Shown here: positions 34,183-45,700 of the stretch, in pieces
How positions within the stretch are numbered: position 1 is the stretch's first letter
Layout of the letters: each line of letters opens with the position of its first letter
NCBI RefSeq assembly: GCF_036785885.1
Contig: NC_092322.1
Span: 12,112,466-12,176,465 of the forward strand
Source of the DNA: Coffea arabica
Taxonomy: Eukaryota; Streptophyta; Magnoliopsida; Gentianales; Rubiaceae
Direction of reading: 5' to 3'
DNA length: 64,000 bases
The notes under the pieces: generated by a model
Database searches by the model: none
Told to the model about the DNA's origin: nothing
The model's input: only the letters and a program-made list of their open reading frames with translations
Position numbers and translations under genes: made by a program

Positions 34183-36806
34183 GTTGGCGACTCCACTGGG
34201 GGCTTCCTAAGTGGGTGCAAGCATTTTTGACTTAACCATTCGTTTCCTTTTTCTACCCTTTCTATGCATGGCATGTGGATATTAGGATTGCATTTTTCAT
34301 TTTTTTTAGGACCTTTTGTCTTATATACGTAATCAAACCAATCCCTCGACTCACGAATGTATGTTTGAATGAATGTTTATTTGTTATCTCGCGCTTGCAT
34401 TGCATTTTGGGAGGTATGGGTCACCCTAGAGCCTCGCGTTGGTTCTTGACCCTTCCCCTCCAAACGAGCACTAGCATACGAGCATACGCTTTACTTCTCT
34501 TATCCCTTTTATTTTTTTTAGTGGCTTGTCACGCCACTCCACCCTATTAGGATTAGGTGACTCACTTGGACATGTGATCACGACACGATGTGTGTGTAGC
34601 ATGTTCCAATGGGTCACTCAATCTTCCGCTTAAAGCTATTGGTTGATAGCCTTTAGCTTTTGGTCGAAGATTGAGGTTTTGATAGATTCACTCAAACACG
34701 TAGCCGTGACACGATGTGTGCGTAGCGGTGTTTGGGGAATTGCTCGAGCCACCGACAAAGAACCTTGAGATTGATGACCCTTGGTTTCTAAGTCTGAAGG
34801 CTCGGGGGCCTATGACCTATCGAGTCTAGATGCATTAGTAAGCCAAGCCTCATGCATCCATATTAGAATTGCCTAGGGTAGAGTCAGCCTTATCCTGAAC
34901 TAGGGACACTATTCACGAGGGGAGGGGTCCCAACCCTCTTTCCTTATTTATCTTTATTGCCTTTTATATTATCTAATTGTCCAAATGTGTTATGTGTTAT
35001 GTGTTGAACTCACGTTTCCTTGTCTCTTGTCTTTTGCATTCACAAACATTAGAAAATAAGAGGTCCGTCATGACTTTCTTTTAGAACCTACCCTTGTAGA
35101 TAGGCTATTGCACGTCTAAAGATTTTTGTATATTGCATTCATAGATTAATGATTGAATATCATTCTAGGCCTACCCTGGCAGATAAAGGATTCCTTAGGT
35201 CACGTTTCATTTCGAATTGCATTTTTTCCTGCTTTAATAACTGGCATCATGCATAAACCCTAGAAAGGGAATGCCACTTAGGGGATCCCGTGTTAGGAAT
35301 AAGCCACCTTGTGTCTCGGATACTTAATCCAACGAGACTTGCACGTTTACATTTTTGTACCATCCAAAGGGGTAGTGCACAAGGTAAGGTAGGATCCAAT
35401 CATTTTCGTAGAGTGATCTTTGGAATATGAGCATCTAATAATCACTTTTTGGCCATTTTATCAAAAATTGGTAAAAATCCCTTGCGTGAAGGACATTAAT
35501 TTGAAGAAATTCACAAATGATTCCTCCTATTGAGACGATAAATAAATTGAGGCCAAATAGTGATTTTAGAAAGTTCATAGACTAATTTTCTGAAACCACC
35601 AATGGCCGGCCGATTCAATCGATCCATTTTGTCAATTCATAATCAATTTTGAATAAACCATTCATTTGACCAATTTACCCTTTTTAGGGTCATCCGGTCA
35701 ATTTGGAATAAGTCGTCAATTCATTTGACCAATTTACCCTTTTTAGGGTCATCCGGTCAATTTGGAATAAATCGTCAATTCATTTGACCAATTTACCCTT
35801 TTTAGGGTCATTTGACCAATTTACCCTTTTTAGGGTCACCTGGTCGATTTTGAATAAATCGTCAATTCATTTGACCAATGTACCCTTTTTAGGGTCATTC
35901 GGCCAATTTTTCAATAAATCACTAATTCAATTTCATTCATTTGATCAATTTACCCTTTTAGGGCGATCTGGTCAATTTTGAATAAATTCTCAATTTCATT
36001 CAATTCATTTGACCAAGTTCTTTTTTTTTAGGGCGATCCGGTCAATTTTGAATAAATTTCTCAATTTCATTTAGTTCATCCGATCAAGTTCCTTTTTTAG
36101 GATGATTCGGTCAATTTTGAGTAAGTTTTAAATTTCACTCAATTCATTTGACCCGTTTCCCTTTTTAGGGTAATCCGGTCGATTTTTAATAAATTTTCAA
36201 TTTCATTTGACCAATTAGAGTTTCAATGTCGGATTTCGAATTGAGAAACCTAATCAATTTTGAGAAAATCATCCATTGCATCCAGCTATTTGATCAGTTG
36301 GAATTTTGATCCGCGCTTCATTGAGAAAATTTGTCAGCGAATTCCAATCTCTTCGATAGGAAGTTCGTCAAGGTCAAACACGTGCGTTTTTGCAAAATCT
36401 TGTATCGATCAAAAGTGATCAATCCGTTCGAACGTTGACCTCATTTTTAACAAATGACTCTTGCCATTCCAATTGATCGAATTTTTCAAAATTGTTTTTC
36501 ACTCAAGGAGTTGATCAGATCCATCAGGTATTGTATAGTGCCTACTCTAGTGGATTGCATTTTCATGCTAGGCCTACCCTTGGCACAAAAAGGGTTCCCC
36601 CATAGGACATGCATCCGAATTTCTTGGATATCTACTAACTCTTGCCTTTTTCTCTTTCTTTTCTTTATTTTTATTGTAATAACTAAGCGAGGGTTAAATC
36701 TAAAGGTAATCTTTCAAAAATTCTCAGGTAATATTTAAACATAACTTCTCGTCGAAGCCCCATCATAACACGATCCCGTAGTCAAGCTCAGAGGAGTCGT
36801 GTAAAC
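34183..36806 (+). other. Leader region of the giant LTR element, with primer binding site and tandem repeats
   Basis: Begins with the primer-site match at 34185-34201. The middle carries paired phrases such as CACGACACGATGTGTG/CGTGACACGATGTGTG (34578, 34706). From about 35640 to 36200 a motif TTTACCCTTTTTAGGGT with CCGGTCAATTT recurs at intervals of about 25-60 bases in at least six decaying copies. No conserved protein frame before gag. Confidence 0.75.
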
Positions 36807-38614
36807 ATGAGTTCACAACCGGAACAAGCAGATAGGTCTACTACTACCGCTCAACCCGAGACTGCGAGTTTGGGGGTTCAGTTGACTGAGATGCTTACTA
36901 AGTTTGGTGAAATGGCATCTGAAATGGCATCGCAAAAGAAGTTAATCGACGAGCTCGTTAGTAGCGGAGTGCAGCCCGAACTTGCGCCCATCAAACAACC
37001 GGATCCGAACCATTCATCATCCCTCCTACTCAAACCACCGTTACTCCACCTTTCCTTATACCACCCGAAGGAACTTTCACATATCCCACCATACATTTGC
37101 CATACACTTACCCTCCTGGTCCTTCATTTTTCCCTGCTCATATGCAAGACCCACAACCCCAACTTACTTCAAACATACCACCAGAGCTACATACTTTTTG
37201 TCACACTGCTGCTGAGCCATTCCTACCAGACCACGCTGCTCAAACCAAGCCAGAAATGGGGGAATATTCCGCTCCCATTGATATAAAGCTGCTCAAACGC
37301 CTGGACCGTTTTGATGAGTTTATGAGGAGGAGTCAGGGTTTGAACAAACAAGGAGTGCTGGACTATGATGAGCTTTGTCTCTTTCCAAATGTGCAATTGC
37401 CTGAGGGGTTCAAAACTCCGAAGTTTAATAAATACGATGGTACGGGCAATCCCAAGACACACATCCGATTGTTCGCCAACAAGTTGGGTAGGCCAACAGA
37501 TGATGAAAATCTGCCTTTGAGGCTATTCCCAGAAAGTCTGGAGGGGGATGCACTCGATTGGTATTCCAAGCTGAAACCCGAAGAAACGAAGACCTGGCTT
37601 GACTTGTCCAACGCTTTTGTAAAGCAGTACGAGTATAATTGCGAGTTGGCTCCAACACGAACCACGTTGGAAGGGACAAAGAGGAAGCCATCTGAAGATC
37701 ACAAGACTTATGCCAAGAGGTGGAGGAAAATAGCTGCAAAAGTCGAGCCACCAATGACGGAGGACGAAATCATACGCACTTTCATTAAGGCACATGATCC
37801 GCCGTACTTTGAAGAAATTTTTCGCATGACTGGATGCTCATTTGCCGCAATTGTTAATAAGCTTGAGGAATTTGATGATTTTGTGAAGGCTGGGAAGATT
37901 GTTAATGTCTCTGCCCTCAAATCCCAGTTGGATGCCTTGCAAAGCCAAGGTAGTAATGGGAAGAAACAACAATCCAAAAAGCAAGAGGAGGAAACTGCTT
38001 TTGTCTGGAATCGAAACCCTGTTCCAGGACCCAGACCTCGACCACACTTTACCTACTCAAACCCTTACCCTTACTATTTAAGCCCTCAATCTGTTTACCA
38101 CACCAATACCACTCATCCTCGACCTTGCCCTAATTACAATAACTCGCCTATGGCCCCTTTTCAAATATCTCAATCTCACTTCCAACAAGTTCGACCCCGA
38201 CCCCCTTACAATCAACAATTTCCTCCACCAAATAGATCCACCTATAATTACCCTCAATCCATTGAACCCCAAAGTCGAAATCGTTCTCGCACCTTCACTA
38301 ACCTAGGCAGGCCTCTGGACCAATTGTATGAACAATTAAAAGCCGCTGGTAGAATCAGTGTACTTCCTCCTCCAGCTCACCCTCATGGTGTTCCTGCCGA
38401 CTACAATTCGCAGTCCACTTGTGCCTATCATTCGGGAGCACCTGGACACTCAACCGCCGATTGCAGAGCCCTTAAGCATAGAGTTCAAGACATGATTGAG
38501 GCAGGGGAAATAGTGTTAAGGGGAAAAGGTGAACAAGGACCAAGTGTAAATACAAACCCCTTTCCCAAACACAAGGACACCTTTGAAGCATCCACTACAA
38601 ATGACGAAATTTGA
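36807..38614 (+). pseudogene. Tat/Ogre-type Gag, one frameshift near its start
   Basis: The ATG at 36807 opens a frame (MSSQPEQADRS) with a short helical segment, readable to about residue 68. Near 37009-37010 a single lost base shifts the frame. The main part then runs open to the stop at 38612-38614, about 530 codons. It contains the gypsy Gag core: LDRFDEFMRRSQGLNKQGV, PKFNKYDGTGNPKTHI, LPLRLFPESLEGDALDWY, TWLDLSNAFVKQYEY and IIRTFIKAHDPPYFEEI. A Pro/Tyr-rich linker follows, then a variant zinc knuckle C-x2-H-x5-H-x4-C (CAYHSGAPGHSTADC). Apart from the shift it is well preserved, suggesting recent activity; a base-call error could also explain it. Gag would package element RNA, with pol supplied from elsewhere. 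Confidence 0.85.
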
Positions 38615-38929
38615 AAATCCCGAAGGAGCTCTGCGCAATTTGGATGGCTGACTATCTTCCCTTACGAAGGGAATTTCGATAAATCTAAGGGTTGTCATTT
38701 ACTAAAGTTCACGAAAACTTTTTCTTGCATATGTAAATAGTTTCATGAAAGCGTTTTTTTTGCAATCGAATTTTGTTTCGTTTCTGCTTTGATTTGGAGT
38801 TTCATGAAATGCTCATTTTGATTATTTGTTTGTCTGATTATGATTCTGATTTTTGAGCTGGCCAAAGGTGAGGTTATTGACTCTTTGAATATCACTGTTC
38901 TAGAATTTGATGAAACCCTTTTGAAAATT

Positions 38930-39200
38930 CCTCCATTAAAAAACCCTCATTGAGAAATTCCTTCATTGAGAGAGCTTTCATTGAGAAAAATCATTGAAAA
39001 ATCCCTTCATTGAAAATCACTTCGCTGGAAAAACCCTCATTGAGAAATTCCTTCATTGAGAAATCCTTCATTGAGAAAGCTTTCATTGAGAAAAATCATT
39101 GAAAAATCCCTTCATTGAAAATCACTTCGCTGGAAAAATCCTTTCATTTGGAAATTCCTTTATTGATAAATCCCTTCATTTGAGAAAATCCCTTTCCAGC
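38930..39200. repeat. Decayed tandem repeat in the giant element
   Basis: Short words ATTGAGAAATTCCTTC and AAATCACTTCGCTGG recur. A block of about 90 bases is present twice, at roughly 38935-39030 and 39025-39140, with further part copies. Confidence 0.8.
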
Positions 39201-39644
39201 CAGGTTGAAAGTTGATTGGTTAAAGCAGTATCATTAACGATTGATTCTGATTGATGGAAAGTAGTTGAATGCTATGTGCCATGACCAACGTTGTCAAAAC
39301 GCATGGCCTATATTCATAACAAAAGGATCCGCCACCGATCTTCTGAAGAAGGAAACAAAGTGCTAAAGTGATGAAAGACGAAGTCGAAGGCAAATTTGCT
39401 TCAAATTGACAAAGCTTATTGGGTATTCAAAGGAGAGATGGAAGGACAGACATTCCCTCAACCTATCAACTCGGATATGTGTAAGATGTTCTTTATTTGA
39501 TTATGCAAAGTTTCTTTTAGGAAATCATGCAAGAGACGAGGCTAAAGTCAGGCCATCTTCCTTTCCAATCAAAACATTTCATCCCTAGTCATCCCCTTTG
39601 AACTATCAGAACAATAATTTTCGTTTGGCAACTCCTGAGAATTG

Positions 39645-39900
39645 CAAACCCCACACTGGGGCAAACTCATTTTGAAAAGTGATCAGAAAGAAAAGGAAAA
39701 CCCCACACTGGGGCAAATTTATCTTTGAAAGAGATATGGGAAAAGAAAGAACCCTACACTGGGGCAAACTTATTTTGAAAGAAAAGTGAAAAGGAAGAAA
39801 GAACCCTATACTGGGGCAAATTTAGTTTTTTTTTTTTTTTGAAGAAAAATGCAATGAAGAAAATGCAATGAAGAAAAATTCAAGCAAGCTGGGGCAAATT
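39645..39900. repeat. Spaced copies of an ACTGGGGCAAA motif
   Basis: CACACTGGGGCAAA or close variants appear about five times at intervals of roughly 45-75 bases (near 39652, 39705, 39758, 39810 and 39887), each followed by A/G-rich sequence. One more stands near 41138. The motif resembles the element's polypurine tract. Confidence 0.8.
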
Positions 39901-41289
39901 TTCCTCGGTTTCGTTCAAAATTAGAGATAATTTCAAAATGATGCAATCTCAGGTTATTTCACACCTTTCATCAAACCTGCTTTCAAGCCTCAACTTTTCT
40001 TGAAAAACACCCCACCTGACCTCATTACAAAAGCCCAAAGTCCTGGCTTTCGTCACTTGCTGCATTTCTATTAGGGATTTTGCTAATCAACTGGCAGGTG
40101 ATGTCCATAATGCCTTCGTTTAAGTTTATAAGGGAAGCGCATTTTACTGATGCCAGCAATCTTCAACTTACATTCCTGAGTCGACTATGGTTGAGCTCTT
40201 CCATTATTTCATTAGGTGAAAACCCACAAGGGCACCTCAAGAGAGAAAAAAAAAAGAAGAAGAAGAAAAAAAGAAAAAGAAAAAAAAGAAAAACCAACAA
40301 AAAGGGTGGGGGGCAACCTTGGTGAAAACCCGAATGGGCGCCAAGGTAGGTTTCTGCAATGAGAAAGCACAAAGAGGAACAACTGGTGGTTTGGTCCATT
40401 TAGATTTTCTTCTCATTTTTGTTATACCTCTGACAACATTGAAATCCGGAGCTAAGATATCCAAAGATTTGAATATGACATCTGTTGGCCAAAAGCCGTG
40501 TCATTTTGTAAAAAATATTCTTTTGTAAATACATTCTTAGGAAACTCGTTTTTTCCAAATTACTTGCATTCATGGCATTTTTTGTAGAATTTAAGCACAA
40601 ATGGTTAGGTGTGCATTCTTGTGCATATTCATTTTTACATGACATGTGAATTTTCTTGCATACCTCATTCTTTATCATTGAATTGTGGTAAATGACAATC
40701 CCTGTGGTTTATTTCAAAAAGTATACTTGGATTCAGTCATCCTTTGGGAACAGTTGAAATCCAGCCAAGCCAGCTACACAAACTTCATAATATCGCAAAG
40801 CATATACCTGGTCAGTTTGAAAATCGGAAAAGCCTTAGGGCGAGGAATCCAACTCAATCGGCTGTCGTAGCAAAAGTTGAAAATGGCATCGGAAGACTCA
40901 TGTTTACACGATTCTCAAAGGAAAACGGATCAAATGATGGTGGCAATTTCTTTTTCATTTGCAGAAAATTGCAGGCACAGATGAAAGTAATCACACTTCA
41001 CACCGAAATCGATGTCGGAAAAAGTCCTCCGGTGAACAAAGGCAAATCGAAAATGTTGCAAGCAAATTTGATCAAAAGGTGCAACAACATGGCGATACAA
41101 AGTCAACTTTGGATTCAAATTGCAAAAATTCAACATACTGGGGCAAATTAATTTTTTGGAAAGATTCTCAAAAGTCAAAAAGAAAAGCAAAAAGAAAAGA
41201 AAATCATCAATCAAAAAATCAAATCAAATTTCATCACGACAGGCTCAAGTTTAATCCCACTGTCTGATTGTCAAAGCATTTCATTTACA

Positions 41290-42345
41290 TTGCTATTGGA
41301 GCTGGGTTTGTCCCGCCAGTAAGCATTTCATTTTGCATTTGCCACCAGCCGTTGGGTTTGTCCCACTGGTGAGCCTTTCATCTTCATCGCCGCTAGCCGT
41401 TGGGTTTGTCCCACTAGTGTGCCTTTTGATTGCATTTGCCACCAGCTGTTGGATTTGTCCCACTGGTGAGCCTTTCATTTTCATTGCCACCAGCCGTTGG
41501 GTTTGTCCCACTGGTGAGCCTTTCATCTTCATCGCCGCTAGCCGTTGGGTTTGTCCCACTAGTGTGCCTTTTAATTGCATTTGCCACCAGCCGTTGGGTT
41601 TGTCCCACTAGTGTGCCTTTTAATTGCATTTGCCACCAGCCGTTGGGTTTGTCCCACTGGTGAGCCTTTCATCTTCATCGCCGCTAGCCGTTGGGTTTGT
41701 CCCACTAGTGTGCCTTTTAATTGCATTTGCCACCAGCCGTTGGGTTTGTCTCACTGGTGAGCCTTTCATCTTCATCGCCGCTAGCCGTTGGGTTTGTCCC
41801 ACTAGTGTGCCTTTTGATTACATTTGCCACCAGCCGTTGGGTTTGTCCCACTGGTGAGCCTTTCATCTTCATCGCCGCTAGCCGTTGGGTTTGTCCCACT
41901 AGTGTGCCTTTTGATTACATTTGCCACCAGCCGTTGGGTTTGTCCCACTGGTGAGCCTTTCATCTTCATCGCCGCTAGCCGTTGGGTTTGTCCCACTAGT
42001 GTGCCTTTTAATTGCATTTGCCACCAGCCGTTGGGTTTGTCCCACTGGTGAGCCTTTCATCTTCATCGCCGCTAACCGTTGGGTTTGTCCCACTAGTGTG
42101 CCTTTTAATTGCATTTGCCACCAGCCGTTGGGTTTGTCCCACTGGTGAGCCTTTCATCTTCATCGCCGCTAGCCGTTGGGTTTGTCCCACTAGTGTGCCT
42201 TTCATCTGCATTCGCCGCTAGCCGTGGGTCAGTCCCACTAGTGCACATTTCATTTTGTTCAGCCATTGGCCGTGGGTCAGTCCCACTAGTGCGCACTTCC
42301 TTTTGTTCAGCCACAGAGATCAAATCTCCCTTTTGGTACAAAATT
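41290..42345. repeat. Minisatellite of alternating 48/49-bp half units (97-bp higher-order unit)
   Basis: About 21 half units in a row. Two kinds alternate: one with GCCACCAGCCGTTGGGTTTG and CACTGGTGAGCC, the other with GCCGCTAGCCGTTGGGTTTG and CACTAGTGTGCC. Together they give a 97-base period (units start near 41723, 41820, 41917, 42014 and 42111). Around 41577-41626 two half units of the second kind sit side by side, so the array has slipped there. Outer copies are more diverged than the middle. Because 97 is not divisible by three, the repeated peptide-like frames here are not genes. Confidence 0.95.
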
Positions 42346-42404
42346 TGAACTACCCCGAGGTAAAAACTCAATTTATTGTTTAAACCTTCCCAGTGAAGTC
42401 CCTT

Positions 42405-42640
42405 TTTAAATTTCCGTTCGGGCCAGTCCCGTTTAAATTTCCGTTCGGGCCAGTCCCGTTTAAACTCCTGTTCGGGTCAGTCCCGTTTAAATTCTTGTTC
42501 GGGTCAGTCCCGTTTAATTCCTGTTCGGGTCAGTCCCGTTTAAATTTCTGTTCGGGTCAGTCCCGTTTTAAATTCCTGTTCGGATTAGTCCCGTTTCATT
42601 TTTCATATTCGGGTCAGTCCCGTGTTAGAATTCTTGTTCG
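42405..42640. repeat. Second minisatellite, about 27-bp unit
   Basis: A unit GTTCGGGYCAGTCCCGTTTA plus a short variable part is repeated about nine times with small length changes, ending just before the 3' LTR. The shared GGTCAGTCCC word also occurs at the end of the neighbouring 97-base array, suggesting a common origin. Confidence 0.9.
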
Positions 42641-42734
42641 ATAGAATCTTTTGCAGCCCAATAACACAGGTAAGTATTTGGTGTCTACTTTTTTGTCTCA
42701 AGTTTTTTCAAAACTCAAACAAAGAGGGGCAAAC

Positions 42735-45700
42735 TGTAGACACCAAATTTTGAACAATTTTATGTAGCATCTATTTCATGATTTTCATTTTAGATTGCTT
42801 GCATTTTAGTTCGTTATTGTGTGTTTTGTACTATTAGTTGTTATGATATTTTAGTTTTATTCATTTTCGCCCTTTTAGTTGACCTATTTCATTTGCTATT
42901 TATTCTTATTTACTTTTAGTTTTAGTTTTTAGTTTTAGCTTTTAAGTTTAAAATTAGCATAGAGTTTTTAGAAAAAAGAAAAGGAAAACATCAAAAATAT
43001 GTTTTAGTCATTTTGTTTTTATTCAATGCTTTCTTGAAAGAAAAATGAAAATGAAAAATCATAAAAAAGGAAAAAAAAGAAAATTAAAGAAAAAGAGGAA
43101 AAGGAAGAAAAAATTCAAAAAAAATAGGCTTTAGTTGGATTGGAAAAATGAAAAAAAGAGAAAAAGAAAAAAAAAGAAGAAAGGAAAAATTGTTCACAAA
43201 AATATGTTTATTTCTTTAAATTCAATCTTTGGGCACTTTAGTTATTTTTATTAAGTTATTTTGAGAAAAAGAAAATGATGAAAAGAGAAAAATTGAAAGT
43301 TAAAAAATGGCCATTTTTGTTTAATTTTTTGTTTAAAATTATTTTTGTTTTGTTATTATTATTGTTACCTGGTTTGTGTAATTTTGTTATTATTATTATT
43401 TATATTTTATTTTATCATTTCTGTAATTATTATGGTAAAAAAAAAAAAAAAGATATATTTTGTCGCGGCATGCACGCTGCAATTTTTTGCAGCGTGCAAA
43501 GGACATTCGTAAGAAACAATTGGAGGGTTGGATTTCACAGGGGTAACAAGCCCTCATCCTCATCGTTGAGATGAGGGTTTTAGGAGATTTGGAAGTGGAT
43601 ATAAAAGGTAAAAGAGCTACAGCCGCAAGGGGGGTTTTTCGGGGGGGGGGGGGGGGGGAGAGTCAAGAACGGTTAAAAGAAAAACTGAGAGATTAGAGAG
43701 GGAAGGAAAACATCGAGGGTTTTGTGAAGGAGCAAGGACCAGAAAATTAGTTGATGGCTGAGAGTAGAATCGAAGGGACGGCTGCATAAGAAAACTAGAG
43801 AGAAACCGAAAGAAAGTTTGGAAGAGAGGATAGAGAGGATAGAAAACAGACGGCAAAAGGTTTGAGAAAGCAGGAGAGGTTGACCGCTGAGAAAAGCAAG
43901 AGAGTTGGCAGCCACAAAGTCTGGAAAAGAGGAAGGAAAAGAGGAATAGAGAGTTTGTGAGGGCGTGAAGATAGGGAAAGCAAGGGAGATCCTCGGTTGG
44001 AAATTGCAGAAGGAAGCAACTGGACCTCCATTCTGTATCAGTTGACATTCTTTGGAGCAAGGACGCCCTATTCATCTTCCCAGATCCTGATTTTCCCTTT
44101 GAGGGAGATAAAGGTAACGCCTTTCATTTGTTTCTCTGTCCATAGATTATAAAAAATCATGTTAGAAAGGTTGAAACTTTGCTGCAATGCTTGCTTCTGT
44201 TTGCCCTCTACCATGAATGTTGTGCTTGTGAATCTGTCGGCGGTGGGAAAAGAACTAAAACTATGGTTTTTATATTGTGAATTTTCCAAGTAAAAATCTG
44301 CAAGTGAGTTTAATTTGAAGTTGTTTTCAATCATGTGAATGTTTTTGTTCATTCTTCATGTCCCGGGTTTGGCATCAGGAAAGTCGCAGGTTTTTATTCT
44401 AATATTATGTATGTTTGGATGCTTGAGTTTGCTTTGTTTGAATCACTGAAAATGAAGTTGACATTTGGAGTAAGCAAAAGGACCTATCTGTTTTTCCTTT
44501 GTTTACAAACGTCGAAAAGACAGAAATCCAAGGAGTTAAAGTATGTTGCATATGTTATTATGTTTTGCTGTTTTCTTGCCGCAACCAAGACAACCAAGCA
44601 ATTTTCGTCACCTGGTTTGCTTGGAAGAAGATTAGGTGTTAATTTAATGATGGGTTTTAGCAATAAAAAGCTTAGATAACATGATTTTTGTTGATTTGGA
44701 AATGAGTTGGGATTTTCCGGGTTCGATTCTTGCATATTTGAGTAGTTAGTGTTACGTTACCTCGCTGCACTTTGTGTTTAAGAGTGACTGATTGTGTCTC
44801 TCCTCTCCTTTGTTTTACATTCATTCATTCCAGTTTTTTGGACAAATAGGGGACTGCATTAAATCATTTCCTTGGTATGTTAAAAGTGTATAAGAAACTA
44901 AAAGCTGCTGCATTTTTCTTCACCATTTTCTTTCTCGAAACAGCTGCTGGGTTGAGTTTCTCTTTGTATGTTCAGATGCTAAGATCCAGCCGGTTTTTGG
45001 TTTTAGATCAAAGTTTTGATGTTGGCTAAGCTTGTTTCCATTTGAAGTTGTGTTTTGAGGCTAAGACCCGTGCTTGAAAAATGAAAGTCGGTGACTAGTC
45101 TAGTGCAGAATTTTCTTAGCAAGCTGCCGAGAGTTTTGCAGGAGCTGCCATAGTAATCTTGCATGTTTTAGTTACAGAATTTTTGCAGCAAGAGGTTTTG
45201 ATCCTATGGTCACTCTCTGCTTTGTTTCATTATCATTTTTGCGATTAGTTTTTGTGCATGATGATTGGTGTTAAGGAAGCTAATAAATACGGAATTTGAA
45301 GTTTCGTGTAGGATGTTTGGGTGATCAATAAGAAACATTGGCAGAAGTATAGTAACCAGAAATTTGGAAATCTACTACGTTGCATGCATGGAACAATTCA
45401 GAAAAATTACACCTTAACCCCTCAGGTTTCACCTTATGTTACTATGACCCAACAAATAGAATAATTTCTTCAATTGGATCCCTGTGATTTTTGCAGTAAT
45501 GCTACAAAAGCCCACCAATACTCTAAATTCTTGTAATTGGGTCATGAAATAGTTGCATTTTAACTCTTGCTTGACCTTCCTCGGCTCTTGGACTTTCAAA
45601 ATTCCTAAAACGTCTCAATTGACTTTATTTGATTAGATTAGTGGTTGCATTTGGGACCTTGGTTCACGATGGAGTCCTAAGTTTATTACAGTTTGAACCG

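Larger units (their letters stand above)
38615..41285 (+). other. Non-coding region between gag and the minisatellites of the giant element
   Basis: Where an autonomous relative would carry pol, no frame longer than about 135 codons exists and none shows protease, polymerase or integrase motifs. It has an imperfect 90-base duplication (38930-39200, words TTCATTGAGAAA and CACTTCGCTGGAAAAA), a set of spaced CACTGGGGCAAA copies (39650-39900) and a purine tract (40235-40310). Confidence 0.75.

Noticed and set aside
37223-37977. Several minus-strand frames of 80-110 codons over gag
   Set aside because: They are shadows of the strongly coding plus-strand gag.
38615-41285. Degraded pol gene hidden by frameshifts
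   Set aside because: I looked for protease, reverse transcriptase, RNase H and integrase motif words in the translations and found none. The region is repeat-rich and non-coding.
41293-42348. Many repeated peptide-like frames on both strands that look like a repeat protein
   Set aside because: They follow from the 48/97-base tandem array. The frame changes every unit and no start or domain is shared.
41290-42640. CRISPR-like alternation of repeats and spacers
   Set aside because: The parts between repeats are themselves repeats, and the setting is a plant retrotransposon.
42393-42644. Repetitive FPFGPVPFK-type frame
   Set aside because: It is a by-product of the 27-base array; unit length changes break the frame.
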